Shown piece by piece: positions 18,101 through 28,200 of a DNA stretch of 42,961 bases; position 1 is the stretch's first letter; every line of letters starts with the position of its first letter. Below the pieces are notes generated by a model. It was given only the letters and a program-made list of their open reading frames with translations. It was not told the DNA's origin and ran no database searches. Source of the stretch: a virus; the IMG/VR virus record IMGVR_UViG_3300010296_000015, positions 1 through 42,961 of that record, one strand, 5' to 3'. The translations under genes were made by a program, and so were the position numbers.

Positions 18101-20353
18101 AATGCGACCTTCAACTGCAATAACAGCAGACTTGGCGCTATCATCCATATCATAGATTTCTTCACCTTCAACAAATTCACCAACAACCGAAGAAAGAACA
18201 ACTGTATTGGCGTGAGAAAGGGAAGCATTCTCGGGATCGTTCTGCCCAACAGAAAGACCACCCTCAACAACAGCTGTTGCACCAGAAATAGATCCCTTAA
18301 TATTAGAACCAGTTTCAAAATTATGATTACCTGTTAATGTAATTTTGGTAAACAGAATAGGATTGGTGTAACTAAAGGTAAAAGTTGTATCTTGCTGTGT
18401 GCTGCTAGCAAAAACGTTCTTAGTTTTATCAAAACCAGTAGGAAGTTTTGCGAATTTGGAGTCTCTAGCAATCGCTCTACCAATAATAGGATGAGTTGGA
18501 ACTGTGTAGTCCAGAATCATACCGTAGTAAACACTGCCGCTATTATTACCATACAGTGAGATGCCGTTTGCTGCGCCTCCACCAGCGCCTCCAAGCTTAA
18601 CGGGACCGTGAGACTGATAGGAAGCGTGAATGCTGTACAGCGCCTTAATCGGACCTCTCAGCACCAATTCGTGTACGATATCTGCAGTACCATCATTCAT
18701 ACCGTTGGGATCGGTATCTGATGCCCAGGGAACAACACTCTCTCCATCATCTTTGTTGAAAAGAACATTGAATCTAGACGCCACAACACTTACGGCATCA
18801 TAAGAAGTTCCATTGTAGTGATACAGAGTTCTGGACGTTCCAGTTCTCAGAGCTTCATAAACAATATCATTGGAGGGTGTAACAGATAGATCGAGAGGAT
18901 CACCGTTAATAGGATCGACACCAGGATAAACCCACACCGTCATCGTTGCGGAATCGGTGTTATAAGTTGTTCCTCTCAGATCTGCAGCTGCAAAAACTGC
19001 ATCATCAACACTATTTTTTGTGCCATTAGTGCCGAGATATGAATCAATAAACTTTCTATACAGATCAACTTTCTTGAAAGGTGTAGATTCGCCATCGCTA
19101 GTAGCACTGATGGGCACAGAACCAGAAACAGCACGAATACCGATTGTGGGTAAAGCAGTCGAATACAATCTTGTGTTGTCTCTTTTTTGCGTTTCTTTTG
19201 CTTTATCTACCTCAATATATTTGGTCTCGGTATTTTCTACTTCGTAACCACGGACATATGCCTTACCAGGACCAATGCCCATAACAAGTTTGTTAGAAGC
19301 TTCTATCTTAGAAAGACCATTTACGAGTCCATCTTCATCTTCAGAATAAAAACTTGTGCCTTTGTCGTTATAATATTCTTTGAGTTCGGCAATGAAGTTT
19401 TTAACAATATAGTCGCCAGACTCGTCATATGTTCTACGTGCCAGAATTTCTTCGATCTGACTTGGAGCAGTTTGCTTAATCTGCCTTTGAATTTTGCCTT
19501 GTTCCAGATAAACAAGTTGAACAAAATTTTTGTTCGACGGTGCAGTGATGTCGAATTTCTCAAGATTCAATTCAATCTTGAGGCGATGAGCACCAGGAGC
19601 AGAATAGTTAGAGTATCCCTGTGCGTTGTCTTTCAGAGACGGATCGTCTTCGGGAGTAACAATATATTCCGTAATTGTCCAACCAACTTTGTAGGAAGAG
19701 TTGGTGCTGTACTTGGAAAGAATTAGTGTTTGCTCAGCATTCTGAACAAAGTGACCATTGATAAAGTAAATACCTTTTTGGACATTGACCGCAGAACCAA
19801 ATCCCATAGCAGGACTGTCTGCTGGTTTGATGCCATCTGTACCAACAACCAGAGTAGGATCGTTATCGGTTGTGGGTGCTTCTAATTTAAGAGATTCGCC
19901 TTGTCTAAATCTAACGTCAGTATTATCAGAACCTGAACTGATATACTTAACAAAAATAGTGTCGGCATCTGTTGTGGTCTCGTAAGCGTGATTATCAACA
20001 AATGCCTTAACACCAGAAGTCTGACCGACAAGAATCTTGCCGACCAGCTGGGAAATATCATATTTAACGAAGTTAATTTCTCCGTTAATAGATTGAGCAA
20101 CCTGAGAGACGCTACTTAACTTGACATATTCGTAAGTGTCAGAGTATGAAACTTCACCAGGGATCACCATTTGACCCTGTTTGAACATACTATTACCAAC
20201 CTGCTCAACCTGATCCTGCAGCATAGACTGCAGTTGTGTCAACTCTCTCGCTTGGATCGAGTATCCAGGTCTGAACAGAATCCTATAGAAGTTTTTCCCC
20301 GCATCAAAGTCGTCGAAATACGGGGATCTATTCAGGTTAGTATTTTGTGGCAT
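12104..20353 (-). CDS. Giant virion structural protein, DUF4815-like, 2749 aa
   Basis: The N-terminus (NRSPYFDDFDAGKNFYRILF, then PGYSIQARELTQLQSMLQDQ) matches the start of the DUF4815 family of phage tail or baseplate proteins. Near residue 1,825 a second hallmark begins with VDPLAQTFRVESFTGGVF and continues to a PVYLENDREYALII element near residue 2,100. A Y-x-x-P-P-x-V-L-I module near 2,030 also occurs in the 3,660- and 894-residue proteins. The C-terminus has an YSYTISGLKDFNSFAIKVVM strand group. The gene sits immediately after gp8, where T4 carries gp9 and gp10, so a peripheral baseplate or fibre-mounting role is likely. No catalytic motif was seen. Its length is several times that of the T4 proteins it replaces. 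Confidence 0.88.
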   Translation of the reverse strand: MPQNTNLNRSPYFDDFDAGKNFYRILFRPGYSIQARELTQLQSMLQDQVEQVGNSMFKQGQMVIPGEVSYSDTYEYVKLSSVSQVAQSINGEINFVKYDISQLVGKILVGQTSGVKAFVDNHAYETTTDADTIFVKYISSGSDNTDVRFRQGESLKLEAPTTDNDPTLVVGTDGIKPADSPAMGFGSAVNVQKGIYFINGHFVQNAEQTLILSKYSTNSSYKVGWTITEYIVTPEDDPSLKDNAQGYSNYSAPGAHRLKIELNLEKFDITAPSNKNFVQLVYLEQGKIQRQIKQTAPSQIEEILARRTYDESGDYIVKNFIAELKEYYNDKGTSFYSEDEDGLVNGLSKIEASNKLVMGIGPGKAYVRGYEVENTETKYIEVDKAKETQKRDNTRLYSTALPTIGIRAVSGSVPISATSDGESTPFKKVDLYRKFIDSYLGTNGTKNSVDDAVFAAADLRGTTYNTDSATMTVWVYPGVDPINGDPLDLSVTPSNDIVYEALRTGTSRTLYHYNGTSYDAVSVVASRFNVLFNKDDGESVVPWASDTDPNGMNDGTADIVHELVLRGPIKALYSIHASYQSHGPVKLGGAGGGAANGISLYGNNSGSVYYGMILDYTVPTHPIIGRAIARDSKFAKLPTGFDKTKNVFASSTQQDTTFTFSYTNPILFTKITLTGNHNFETGSNIKGSISGATAVVEGGLSVGQNDPENASLSHANTVVLSSVVGEFVEGEEIYDMDDSAKSAVIAVEGRISHFTVPYGGENYSELMNLKIADRQYLGNYLTVRRETATDGINGQQDYVHSVQFTELGRRDITDVFALPPKIEVIDVGGVHSAGDPDAYVRAHLFKDVIQTFGTEDIRSIGMQHGASNKFFTADIQYAETDYTEFKTISNNLQYSGRTDCDYIEATNYTARPADELKVDDLIQITIDGRSYRYEVASACNASTDSVGRIYLKQRLQQGFASNTVTRIRSKISNAGKSSLILPLPNSKIASILTDSTDTGITYYARRQFIESVTIDGTTNEINVAAQLDFGQQQFAPFSQGDYVIEVYNVGATTTRYGSASGEIVRDGDILYIDSSMISITSGNSTNNAGSIDIKLPAGYFYQSGTLNLSDMKLKISCTIETSKAKPKLKTSVGNKRISIASDLDNEIIPLRGDDYDDPTGQVKSYSDVYKLRYVYEGTPGVAPTVDENGNILGSSGTDITNFFLFDNGQRDSLYDTASLIRKPGFRTPTGTLVIGFDYFKHSEGDFFAADSYLHENGVAYEDIPVFTSNVYGKKSLADVIDFRPLVGTSAQIPGYLNASVMDSGSNVSEVYTSGGVTAALPADTESSKSIPYTFACYYEYYVDRIDTVYLKKDGNFIVKKGAGSNDPQSAQTIDEAIKIFKIYIPAFTDNIRKIKVFPVENKRFTMRDISKLEKRIERVERYTMLSVLEQSAMNTQIKDSGTGLDKFKSGFAVDNFENFALSNINSVDYRCALDLTRGSLRPESKETTVSLEELDPAPTARLLSNYVVNNGVVTLPYTEAVLVQNTFATNTVAVNPFLIFAFKGSAEITPNIDPWFDEYALPALNNNDNQTLDPLEVYEDGDTALSQIHDVSKISVLGNDSEFSNVFSLSSDAPDNSASEVISSRITSSSNIASQNTEIPLQQSSTTIGEKTISTSLTLYVKEQYIEFHLRKMKPNTKLYPFLDNINISSYLVPDRNYSGQPGSSLRFWGDPLVTDDAGNATGIILIPSGRKPVTGTAYEEKLDNIDWDTTPGLRFPLGVKKIKFTSSSTNGAHPETFASVAFYATAIKETAPNDIISVENVLDGDKVDGTQFTENILNPEVSVVDPLAQTFRVESFTGGVFASSLNLYFSQKDATLPISVKISDTIAGRPSKNILPGSEVVIDPNTYIRVITSSSHTLIKNEIIEGDTSNAQGPLLAVLDSQNNPVPEVNETFTLATTQVYTLILSNHNKETFIPGEPLVITSLTVANNSRSGSDIIKMEIVQDSGYVSKIVMDDLGDGYAGSTTVTIESPQLPGGVTATAIPSITDQKVYEINPTLGGNEYTNPPSVLIVSSSATQLATARAIIKYNKPAVRMGVATDEKALVPTQFHFKYPVYLENDREYALIIETNSTQYQTFISRLGETEINSNSTVTTQPLLGSLFKSQNSNLWTENQYEDLKFELNRAQFDTTKSGVINLINSDMGYEHIGTNSIETDASGSSTTTSKLFGSNNKIIKITHKNHGLNPGSYVALKSASGVGGFSATALNNQILPIVDAGIDFYTVAMPTSAGGSAIGGGLNTMALGQVKYEKALVKIDALDYPDTSLETRIQTTNIKPIDSRETVTDYSLEEFVPIILNKEYYFPTQRVVTSKLNEKLFASTLNNKKSMTVQATLSTTNPNLSPIINLKNPKAVLTTNRVESPMGDEDRYGRKVQQVEVYKTVVMRLIDSAGTPATLGSAQAFEVTGGKGQIITGKTSGTKGVLSYWNASSPGEMYVRIIEGDGFILGEEPVFSGSSTYNQEWNFDGVTTNPTSGAPSGFTLPLKIAGDLSLAQFDITPNDLIANDSDTKTGKVTRWNQENYRLIFTSNDSLFANGDLLGVGNPGNGEYQDGFDVINQSFNVPMEIKEVYDAYGFLYTSERLKNSSNVANYVTKEISLENPGNGITVKITAALQEIDDITLMYKTKRASQQVFFNEINWAYFNEDGSPDVSVSPSTGTNFSPTTESESDFKEYSYTISGLKDFNSFAIKVVMKSRNPAMPPRIRDLRAIATY

Positions 20354-20372
20354 CTCTTAGGTCTCTTATGAA

Positions 20373-22193
20373 TTAGAACTCAACAACGAGCTTAATATCC
20401 TCAATCTGGTCAGAAGCACGAGAAATTGCACGACGGTTCTCAATGTAAATGATGTCGCCAGAATTTTTTTCGATCTCGGGATTAGCAAGACCGCTGGCAA
20501 AAATGACGCCACCGTCAGTCTGACCACCAGGGGTATTATATGTACTATTTACCGTAGCAGTAGAAAGGGATGTTCCACCAGAAACAGTATCAGAACCGTT
20601 ATCAAAAGCGTAAACAACACCGTTATGGGTGTGGCGATCAGGAGACTGGAAATACTTCAGGATGTTGTATGTAACACCATCCACAGTTCCTTTCCAGGAC
20701 ACAACAGTTGCTTTAGCAGTAACCGACTGACCGTTACCATCGGTGTAGGTCTGGGAAATTTCTTCATCCACGAAGAAATCACCAGAGGGGTTTTGAACCT
20801 TAAGTGCAGGAGTAGCACTCAGGTTATCTGCAGTAGCAAAGTCAGTAGAGTTATAGTTGTAAGGATCGCGCAGCAGACCAATACGACGGAAATCGTTATC
20901 AGTCGGGAAGTCGCCCTCACCTTCATCGTAGGTCAGGCGAGTGTTGATCATCACACGCTTACCACCCAGTTCTTCCACAGGATCGGCACCGTGACCACCT
21001 TGAGGGGGGATGATCACTTCCAGAGCGCCACCAGTAGCGTCACTGTTAGCGTCGATGTTGGAGGGCGTTGTCAGGGCAGCATCGCTAAACACATCATTCA
21101 GGTTGATGGAAGCATAGGTGTAACCTGTACCAGGAGCTTGCAGACTTGCTTCAACGATAGAACCAGAGTCAACAACCAGTTTTGCGATACCGCTAGAACC
21201 ATTACCCTGAATCGGGGTGTAGTAAGTACCAGCATCATAGTTGGTACCCGCATCGGTAACCAGAATGGTGTCGATAGCACCATCAACAGCAGAAGTAGTC
21301 ACTGCAGTTTCTTCCACAATAGGAAGGAAGTCAGTGGACAGGAACTTCAGCACACTATCAGTAGGGATAGTGTACATATACTTCCAAACGTACGGACGCT
21401 TACCATCAGTACGGAAACCAGGGTTACCAGGATCTTCGGGTTCGATAAAGATACCAGAGATCGATTGAACCTTGGTGGGTTCGGTCACAGCAACAACACC
21501 GTTAGGATCGGTAGGAGTTTGACCGTTGTAAATGCACTTAAACACTTCATAGCTGCTGTTCATCACATAGAATGTGGAAGCAAACAGAGAAGTAGAACCT
21601 GTCGCAGATGTCTTAGCGCTGGAATAATCAGGTTTGTACATATCGTACACAGTGTTAGCGCCAAAGTTATAACGCTTGACCACGAAGGTCACGTCATCTT
21701 TCTTAACACGTTTCAGCGAGATCATATCATCGAAGATCTCGAATTTCTCTTCTTGAGAGTCAAAAGGTTGTGTGGGAGTGTTCTCAGTACCAGTTCTCCA
21801 CACACCTGCTTTTGCAGTAGCGCCACTGGTATCACCAGTAACAGCAACACCAGGAACGAAATTGGAGTTTTGACCAGATGCGCCATTCACACCTGAGAGA
21901 AGGACCGAGTTCGGGAATACTTTCTCGACCGTACCATAAACGCTAGCGCCACCAGGATAAGAGGTACCCTGATAAACGATCTCGCCTACTTGGAAAGTAT
22001 TGTTGATTGCATACAATTCTAAGTATGCACGCCATTCTTGAGGGCGGCCAATAAAGAAGTACAGTCGAGTACGTTGGGTACCAGACTCAGCTGCCGTTTC
22101 CTCTGCAGGAGAAGCAGTGTCAGGTTCCGCCAGCGCCTCAACGAACTGCTGTGCATTATGAATTCTAAAAAGATCAGTGATAATTGCAGACAT
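20373..22193 (-). CDS. 8: Baseplate wedge subunit gp8
   Basis: 606 residues against 334 in T4. Similarity to T4 gp8 is visible at three places: RLYFFIGRPQEW near residue 45 (T4 has an FGRSEPW element), KRPYVWKYMYTIPTD near 260 (T4 YVWEYLFEIPPD), and the C-terminus, where GDIIYIENRRAISRASDQIE is followed by DIKLVVEF (T4 GEMIYMENRPPIIMAMDQTE, then a short beta end). gp8 is a dimeric part of the baseplate wedge. The extra length comes from Gly/Thr-rich insertions, including a TDAGTNYDAG module. A TATAAATA box lies 33 nt upstream. The order gp25, gp6, giant protein, gp8 agrees with T4 gene order 6-7-8. Confidence 0.9.
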   Translation of the reverse strand: MSAIITDLFRIHNAQQFVEALAEPDTASPAEETAAESGTQRTRLYFFIGRPQEWRAYLELYAINNTFQVGEIVYQGTSYPGGASVYGTVEKVFPNSVLLSGVNGASGQNSNFVPGVAVTGDTSGATAKAGVWRTGTENTPTQPFDSQEEKFEIFDDMISLKRVKKDDVTFVVKRYNFGANTVYDMYKPDYSSAKTSATGSTSLFASTFYVMNSSYEVFKCIYNGQTPTDPNGVVAVTEPTKVQSISGIFIEPEDPGNPGFRTDGKRPYVWKYMYTIPTDSVLKFLSTDFLPIVEETAVTTSAVDGAIDTILVTDAGTNYDAGTYYTPIQGNGSSGIAKLVVDSGSIVEASLQAPGTGYTYASINLNDVFSDAALTTPSNIDANSDATGGALEVIIPPQGGHGADPVEELGGKRVMINTRLTYDEGEGDFPTDNDFRRIGLLRDPYNYNSTDFATADNLSATPALKVQNPSGDFFVDEEISQTYTDGNGQSVTAKATVVSWKGTVDGVTYNILKYFQSPDRHTHNGVVYAFDNGSDTVSGGTSLSTATVNSTYNTPGGQTDGGVIFASGLANPEIEKNSGDIIYIENRRAISRASDQIEDIKLVVEF

Positions 22194-22226
22194 TGGATTT
22201 TCGTATACTGAGACTGGATCCGAGGT

Positions 22227-22234
22227 TATTTATA
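22227..22234 (-). promoter_or_regulatory. T4-type late promoter box TATAAATA
   Basis: An exact minus-strand TATAAATA lies 33 nt before the gp8 start at 22193 and just after the stop of the 3,660-residue gene. It would drive gp8 and probably the 2,749-residue gene 19 nt downstream. Confidence 0.65.
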
Positions 22235-22248
22235 TTTAGTTAGTTAAA

Positions 22249-25200
22249 TTAGAACTTGTTTGCAGATAAAACGTGGGAACCTGCTGGATAAGACTCAGCT
22301 GAGTCATCAAAGAAAACTCTTCTGACACCCCAAGAATCGAAATAGAAGGTGTCATAACCAGTTCTAAATTTGATGTAAGTGTTGGTAGTTTGAGCATTTG
22401 CAGGAAGGTTTATTGTCAAAATGTTCCAGTCATTGTAATTGTTATCTTGATCAGTGACAAAACCAAGAACCACCCAACCAGTAATCGAAGTCCAATACTC
22501 AATAACAAAAGATCCACCAAACACAGTACTATCCCCACCATTAGTACCAGTTCCACGAATAATTTCAAAACTGATAGTCGTATAAGAAGACATATTGAGA
22601 CCTTGGATAATCAATTCACGGTTGTGATAATTATTTGGACTAACTCTTCTGTCACCAAATGCCCAATATCTAGTGTTGCTAGCGAATCCAGCAGTAGTGA
22701 GATCGCTTCCATTACCAGTTCCACTACCACCATCAACTTCATAAACATTTGTTGTTTGATAAGTTATTTCGGTGTAGGGGTCATATCCGACTTCAACAAT
22801 GCCTTTAGGATTCGGACGAGTGCAACCAAGGAATCTATCCGAAGCTACGCCAGTGTAATTAATAATTTCGCGGGCATCTGGATCTGTATTACTTGCAAGA
22901 ATAAAGGAACCGCTTGTGGGGAATCCTCTAGTAGAGTTCACAAGAACAACATTAGATCCGTAAGGATTTGCCAGAACGGTACCCTTCACAGATGTGTAGA
23001 ATGCCAATTCAGATCCTTGCTGATAACGGAAGTAATTCTGATCACCTTCCGCATATACCTGCGAATTAGTAATTTCAGAATTTTCAAAATCTCCAATAGT
23101 GAGATTGGGATACAAGTTAGACCAGAACTCAATAGTCATATCTCCCATAACATAATTAATCTGTCTGCCAGAATAATCAGTGTAATAACCGTTCTGACCG
23201 ATAGTACCATTTGACTGAGGTTGAATCTCAAACTTCATAGACTCCAGAGAACCAATAGACAGTCCAAGAGATCCAGTGGTGAATGAATCAAAACCAATCA
23301 TATTGGGATTGTTGAAAGCTCTCCTTTCAACAGCACCAGCATTATATTGAACCTTAGTCTCGGTGTTCTTATACTTGGTGATGGCACAAGAAATGCCCTG
23401 AACACCACCAGTCATTTGAGACTGGAGGATTTCAGTTTGTTTGTGCTCAACATATACCTGCTCAGGTGCCAGATTGATGTAAATCTCGGGTTGAGGATGC
23501 ATCTCAAGTCCAAGATCAAGAATCTTCTGGATGATTACGCGACCATCATAATATTTCTTGACTTGATAGATGGGTGCGCCAGCATTACCGAACACCAAAT
23601 TTGTACCGATCGGCATATAGGAGTTGAGAATGCTCCATTGTGTCTGATCGCCACCTTTGAAGATGGTATTCAAATAAGAGGTAATTGGTAGATCGCTAAC
23701 TGTGGAATCGAGACGGGGAGGTTCGATACCGAAAGTTGTAAAGTTTTTGATAGAAAGGGGATCCTTGCGGATCACAAAATATCCTCTAGTAAATAGAATT
23801 TGAGGAGCAACTTTATATCCAGAACCAGTAGAAATTAGTTCGGTATCAACAACTTCGCCTCTAACAACAATTGCACTTGCTCTAGCACCACCACCAGTCG
23901 GAGAAGAAAGGGGATCGCCATTAGAATCGGTAACTGGGGATGATCTAAAGATCATCACAGGAGGTTCGCGATAATTTAAAGAAGATTGGAAATCTAATTG
24001 ATCGGAGTATAGAGAAGAAGAATAATCATAATGTCCAGGTTCATCGTTAGCACTAGCATTTCTAGGAACAAAAGATCCTCCTAAGAGATCTTCTCCTTTG
24101 TTCCAAATATTTGCTTGGTGCCACTCTCTATAAGACTCAAAGTAAGCAGAATTATCTCTTCTTGTGAGTACAATACTGTTAACACCACCAGCTTTAAGAA
24201 TCTGCAAACCAGTTGCATTTGTGCTGGGAACTTGATCGATGTAAATCTTTTCCCCAACACGGAATGTGCTGTAGTCGGGATCTGTATACGGTGCACCGTC
24301 AATATATTCACTGCGCAGTTCGATAGTTTTTCTGGAAAGAGAATAACTCTTAACCTCACCACTCCAAATCACAGGAGAATTGATATCATTCTGATCGGCA
24401 TACTGAACAACAATATCTCCAGGAAGGAATTCGACACCTTCTTGTCTACTAGAAGTCAGAGTGTGGAATCTAACCTCGGCATCAATTCTTGCGATTGCTT
24501 GAGCACCAGTACCCTCAATTTGACCAGAATAAGGACCAACGTTGAGGACAACTTCATATTCATATGATCTAAAGAAGGATGCCACTTCACCAGAAGTATC
24601 AGAATCATATCCAGATGTAACTAAAGCTTCACGAGCAGCACGAACAATACTGCGAGTATCTGCCTCACCATCAATTTGAATTAAATCACCAACACCAAGA
24701 CTGGATTTAATTCTATCTTGTCTGTTGAACAGTTTTTCGCGAAGTTGATCATTAACAGTCTCTTCAACATCAAGAATTTGTAGATCAATAACAGATGCAG
24801 TTGCTCCTCTATCTCTAGTAACACTTAAAGTGCCCCCATTCCAGTTCTCTTTCTGTGCAGTCACACCTTCCACGAACAGAACGTTCTGCTGTCCAGGAGT
24901 CCAAGACTGCTTATAGATTCTACCTCTAGCAAAAGAGTATGGATAGTTGTACTGTGTGCCAGTCACAGGTTCTGTTGAAACCCAACAATCTGCACCTTCC
25001 AACGGTAACAGGACTTGCTGATCAACTGTGAGTTTGAAGTATTTCTTGAATGTGCCAGGAGGTTCAATGTTGTAACCCAGAAGCACACGCTCAGGATCTA
25101 AACCGTAGAAGTAAAGAATGAAGCAAGCGGATCCAGTTGCGGGCGGTTCTGTAAATACAATGATATTGTCTTCGGAGCGATATGATTCGCGATTGACCTG

Positions 25201-28200
25201 CATCACACCATTCAGAATAATTATAACGTTCTGACTTCTTTCCGCATAGAAAGGAACACCATCTCTTTCCAATTCAAAAATAGTCTGTGCATCATTAAAC
25301 TGTGCTTCGATAGAGTCCAGTTTATAATACTTACCTTGTTTGAATCCAAAGAATTTCTGCTGGATACCAGGATTAATAGAAGAGACACTGGCAACATTTG
25401 CTGTAAGCAGAGAAGCTTCACTTTCAATAACCTCACCGCCAACAAAATCTTTCTTGGTCATTTCAACCTGAATCCTATTGGGATTCGGGAAATCTTGAGT
25501 AACAGAAAGCAAGTAGTTGTTGTTATTGTAAGCCGCTTCGTAAATAGTTGTTGTTACGATATTGAAAAGAGTGCTGATAGCAGACTCAACCTGAGCACAA
25601 TAAGGATTGCCAGTGTCTACAGTAATTGTAAGATCACGGGTAGGAGTTAATGTGCTGTATTCAATTGGCCAAATCTCGGGAAGAGTTCTGGGGACATTGC
25701 TTTCAAACGTTGATGGATTTTGAATTGCATCACCAACCAGATCCACCAAAGTATTGATACCAGACTCTACAACTGCGCACTCATTCGTTTCAACAGTAAT
25801 GCTGTTATCAAACACCTGAGTGACGCCGTGGGCACCAACTGGTGTGATAATGACGTTGCGAATGACATCAGCAGCGAGAGTTTTGACATTTGTGAATACT
25901 TCAAGGGTTTCTGTTATTTCGCCAGAGATATGCTCCAGAGCACCATTTCTATCAATGTAAAGCTCAGCAGCATCCCACACTCTATTATTTCCACCATATT
26001 TTAGGTTCCAAATAATAGCAGAAAGCATATCCTTAACATCATCGATACAATTCACACTACCATTAGGAATGCTAAATCCAGGATTTGCGTCGAGCATCAT
26101 CGCAACGGATTCTTCTGCAATGAAGTTTTTATTTGCTTCGAGTAGATTAGCCCCATCAATGAAGACATCAGAAACAGCATTTTGAGTATCATATGGGTCA
26201 TTCAAGTTTGCTCTTTGAGCAGCAGTAAGATTGTCAATACCAAACTTATTACGAAGTGCAAGGATAGTCATATCCTTAAAATACTTCATTGCCCACAGTG
26301 TTGCTTCGACTTCACCTTCAATATGCTTGAGATCTGAATCGCTAGCAGCAGGATCTACAAGATACTCTTTTGCAGCATCATAGGTATTACTGTTACCACC
26401 CAGCTGAAGGTCTCTTGCAATATTCCTGAGAACAGACTTAAGATCTGTAATACACTGGTTTCTACCTAGACCAGGATAGGAGAATCCATTTGCGGCGGAG
26501 AATTTACTAGTTGCATCTAAAATACCAACAGCTTCTTCTGCTAACACAGTACTATTTGATTCCAGAATATCAGCAGCATCCAAGAATCTGTGATCAACAA
26601 AGTAACGCTTGGCAACAATTTCACCACGTGCACCAGATGTCTGACCAACAACAAAATCATTAACTAAGAAATTAGTTGCATCGCCAATATCAAGTTCGAG
26701 AATCTTACCAACCTGTCTGGGAGGTTCTGTAAAAGAAATACCACCAGGAGTGCCAGGAATGAGATTATATGCAACATTAGGCTCTTGAATGACACCATCA
26801 AGAGAGATGAACATATGATCATCATTCAAAACTTCGATATCGAATGCAAAATCGGTAGTTGTACCATCAAACTGCGATGTAATGTTTGATGTTTCGAGCA
26901 TATAACGATCATTGTTCGAATTCTCTTGGAACTTGATCGATTTGCCATAGAAAGTCACGCCAGGGACGTAAATTCCTGTTGCAGGATCGACATACGGACC
27001 AAGGGGAGGTTCATTGAAAGTAATGGTCGAACCACTGATTGTATATGCAGTATCAGGATCTTGTAGAACACCATCAAGAGTAACCAACAACTGCTGCGCT
27101 TTGTATGGAGACAGAGGTTCGTTGATTTCTTTCTTGAATAGAGTAAATGTTGTTGTACCAGTAATTGTACCATCAACTTGTACCTGACCATCAAAATCAG
27201 GAGACAGAGCTAAGTCAAAAACTTCAATCTCTACATTATTACGCTCACTATAGTTTAGAGTACCCTTACCTCTTTGTTTTTGGAAAGAATCAACTCTAAC
27301 GTGGGATTGTGTAATCCTCGTAGACTTATGAGTAGTAATAACACCCAAAACGCCAGGTTCGATGATACTAATAACAGCACCAAAACCATTATCTTTAGTT
27401 CCAGACTGGGGAGTGTCAATTGTATCTGGTTGTTTGGCATTTCCAAAAGATTCAATTAGAACTTCGCCAAACAGGTTAAAACCTGCGGGGTGAGTGAACT
27501 TTTTAACAAAGTCTCTCCAATCGTTAATAGAAATGGTAGACTTGACAACATAAGAATAATCTTGGTAGTAAATACCATCTTGAATCTTCTGAGACACAGC
27601 AGATAGTTTGCTGCGGTCACTTTGATAACTACCAATCGATGTGCTAGTAGGACCGATCACTGGAGTGATCTTTGAAACATATATCTTTTGGATATCTGCG
27701 GTACTACGTAAAGCATCTCCTACGATGGGATATTTTTGTTCAAATTTGCCAGAAACATTCTTCAAGCGAAGAATATTCATTCCATTAACCCAGAAGTCAA
27801 CACGTGCTTGTGCAATAATATCCCCAACTTCATTTCTTTGAGTAACTAATTCACCATTCAAGAAAGCTCTTGCAGGGAAGTTTCTCAGAGTCATCACAAT
27901 AGGAGGATTGACCTGAGGAAGCAATGTGGGATCATTATTGAAATCTTTACCAGAAGAAATGATCTCGACAGTTGCCAATTTACCAATATCTTCACCGTGT
28001 GCATAGAGTTGCACATCAGACTCGTATAGTCTTAATGTAGTATTGGGACCATATCCAAAACCCTCATTTGTAGGCACAATACGACCAACAGCTCCTTGAG
28101 GAGACAACTCAACACGGAACTGAGCATTTGCACCTCCATCAGTATTTTCGAGAAGAACGATCGGTTTGGAATAATTCAATCCAGTATCAATAACTTCCAC

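Noticed and set aside
20625-21896. A 423-codon open frame on the plus strand across gp8
   Set aside because: It is antisense to a well-supported gp8 gene, gives no recognisable domain, and long antisense frames are expected where codon bias removes stops.
22390-23214. A 274-codon plus-strand frame opposite the giant protein gene
   Set aside because: Entirely inside a confirmed minus-strand gene, with a low-complexity Ser/Ile/Asn composition and no start signal.
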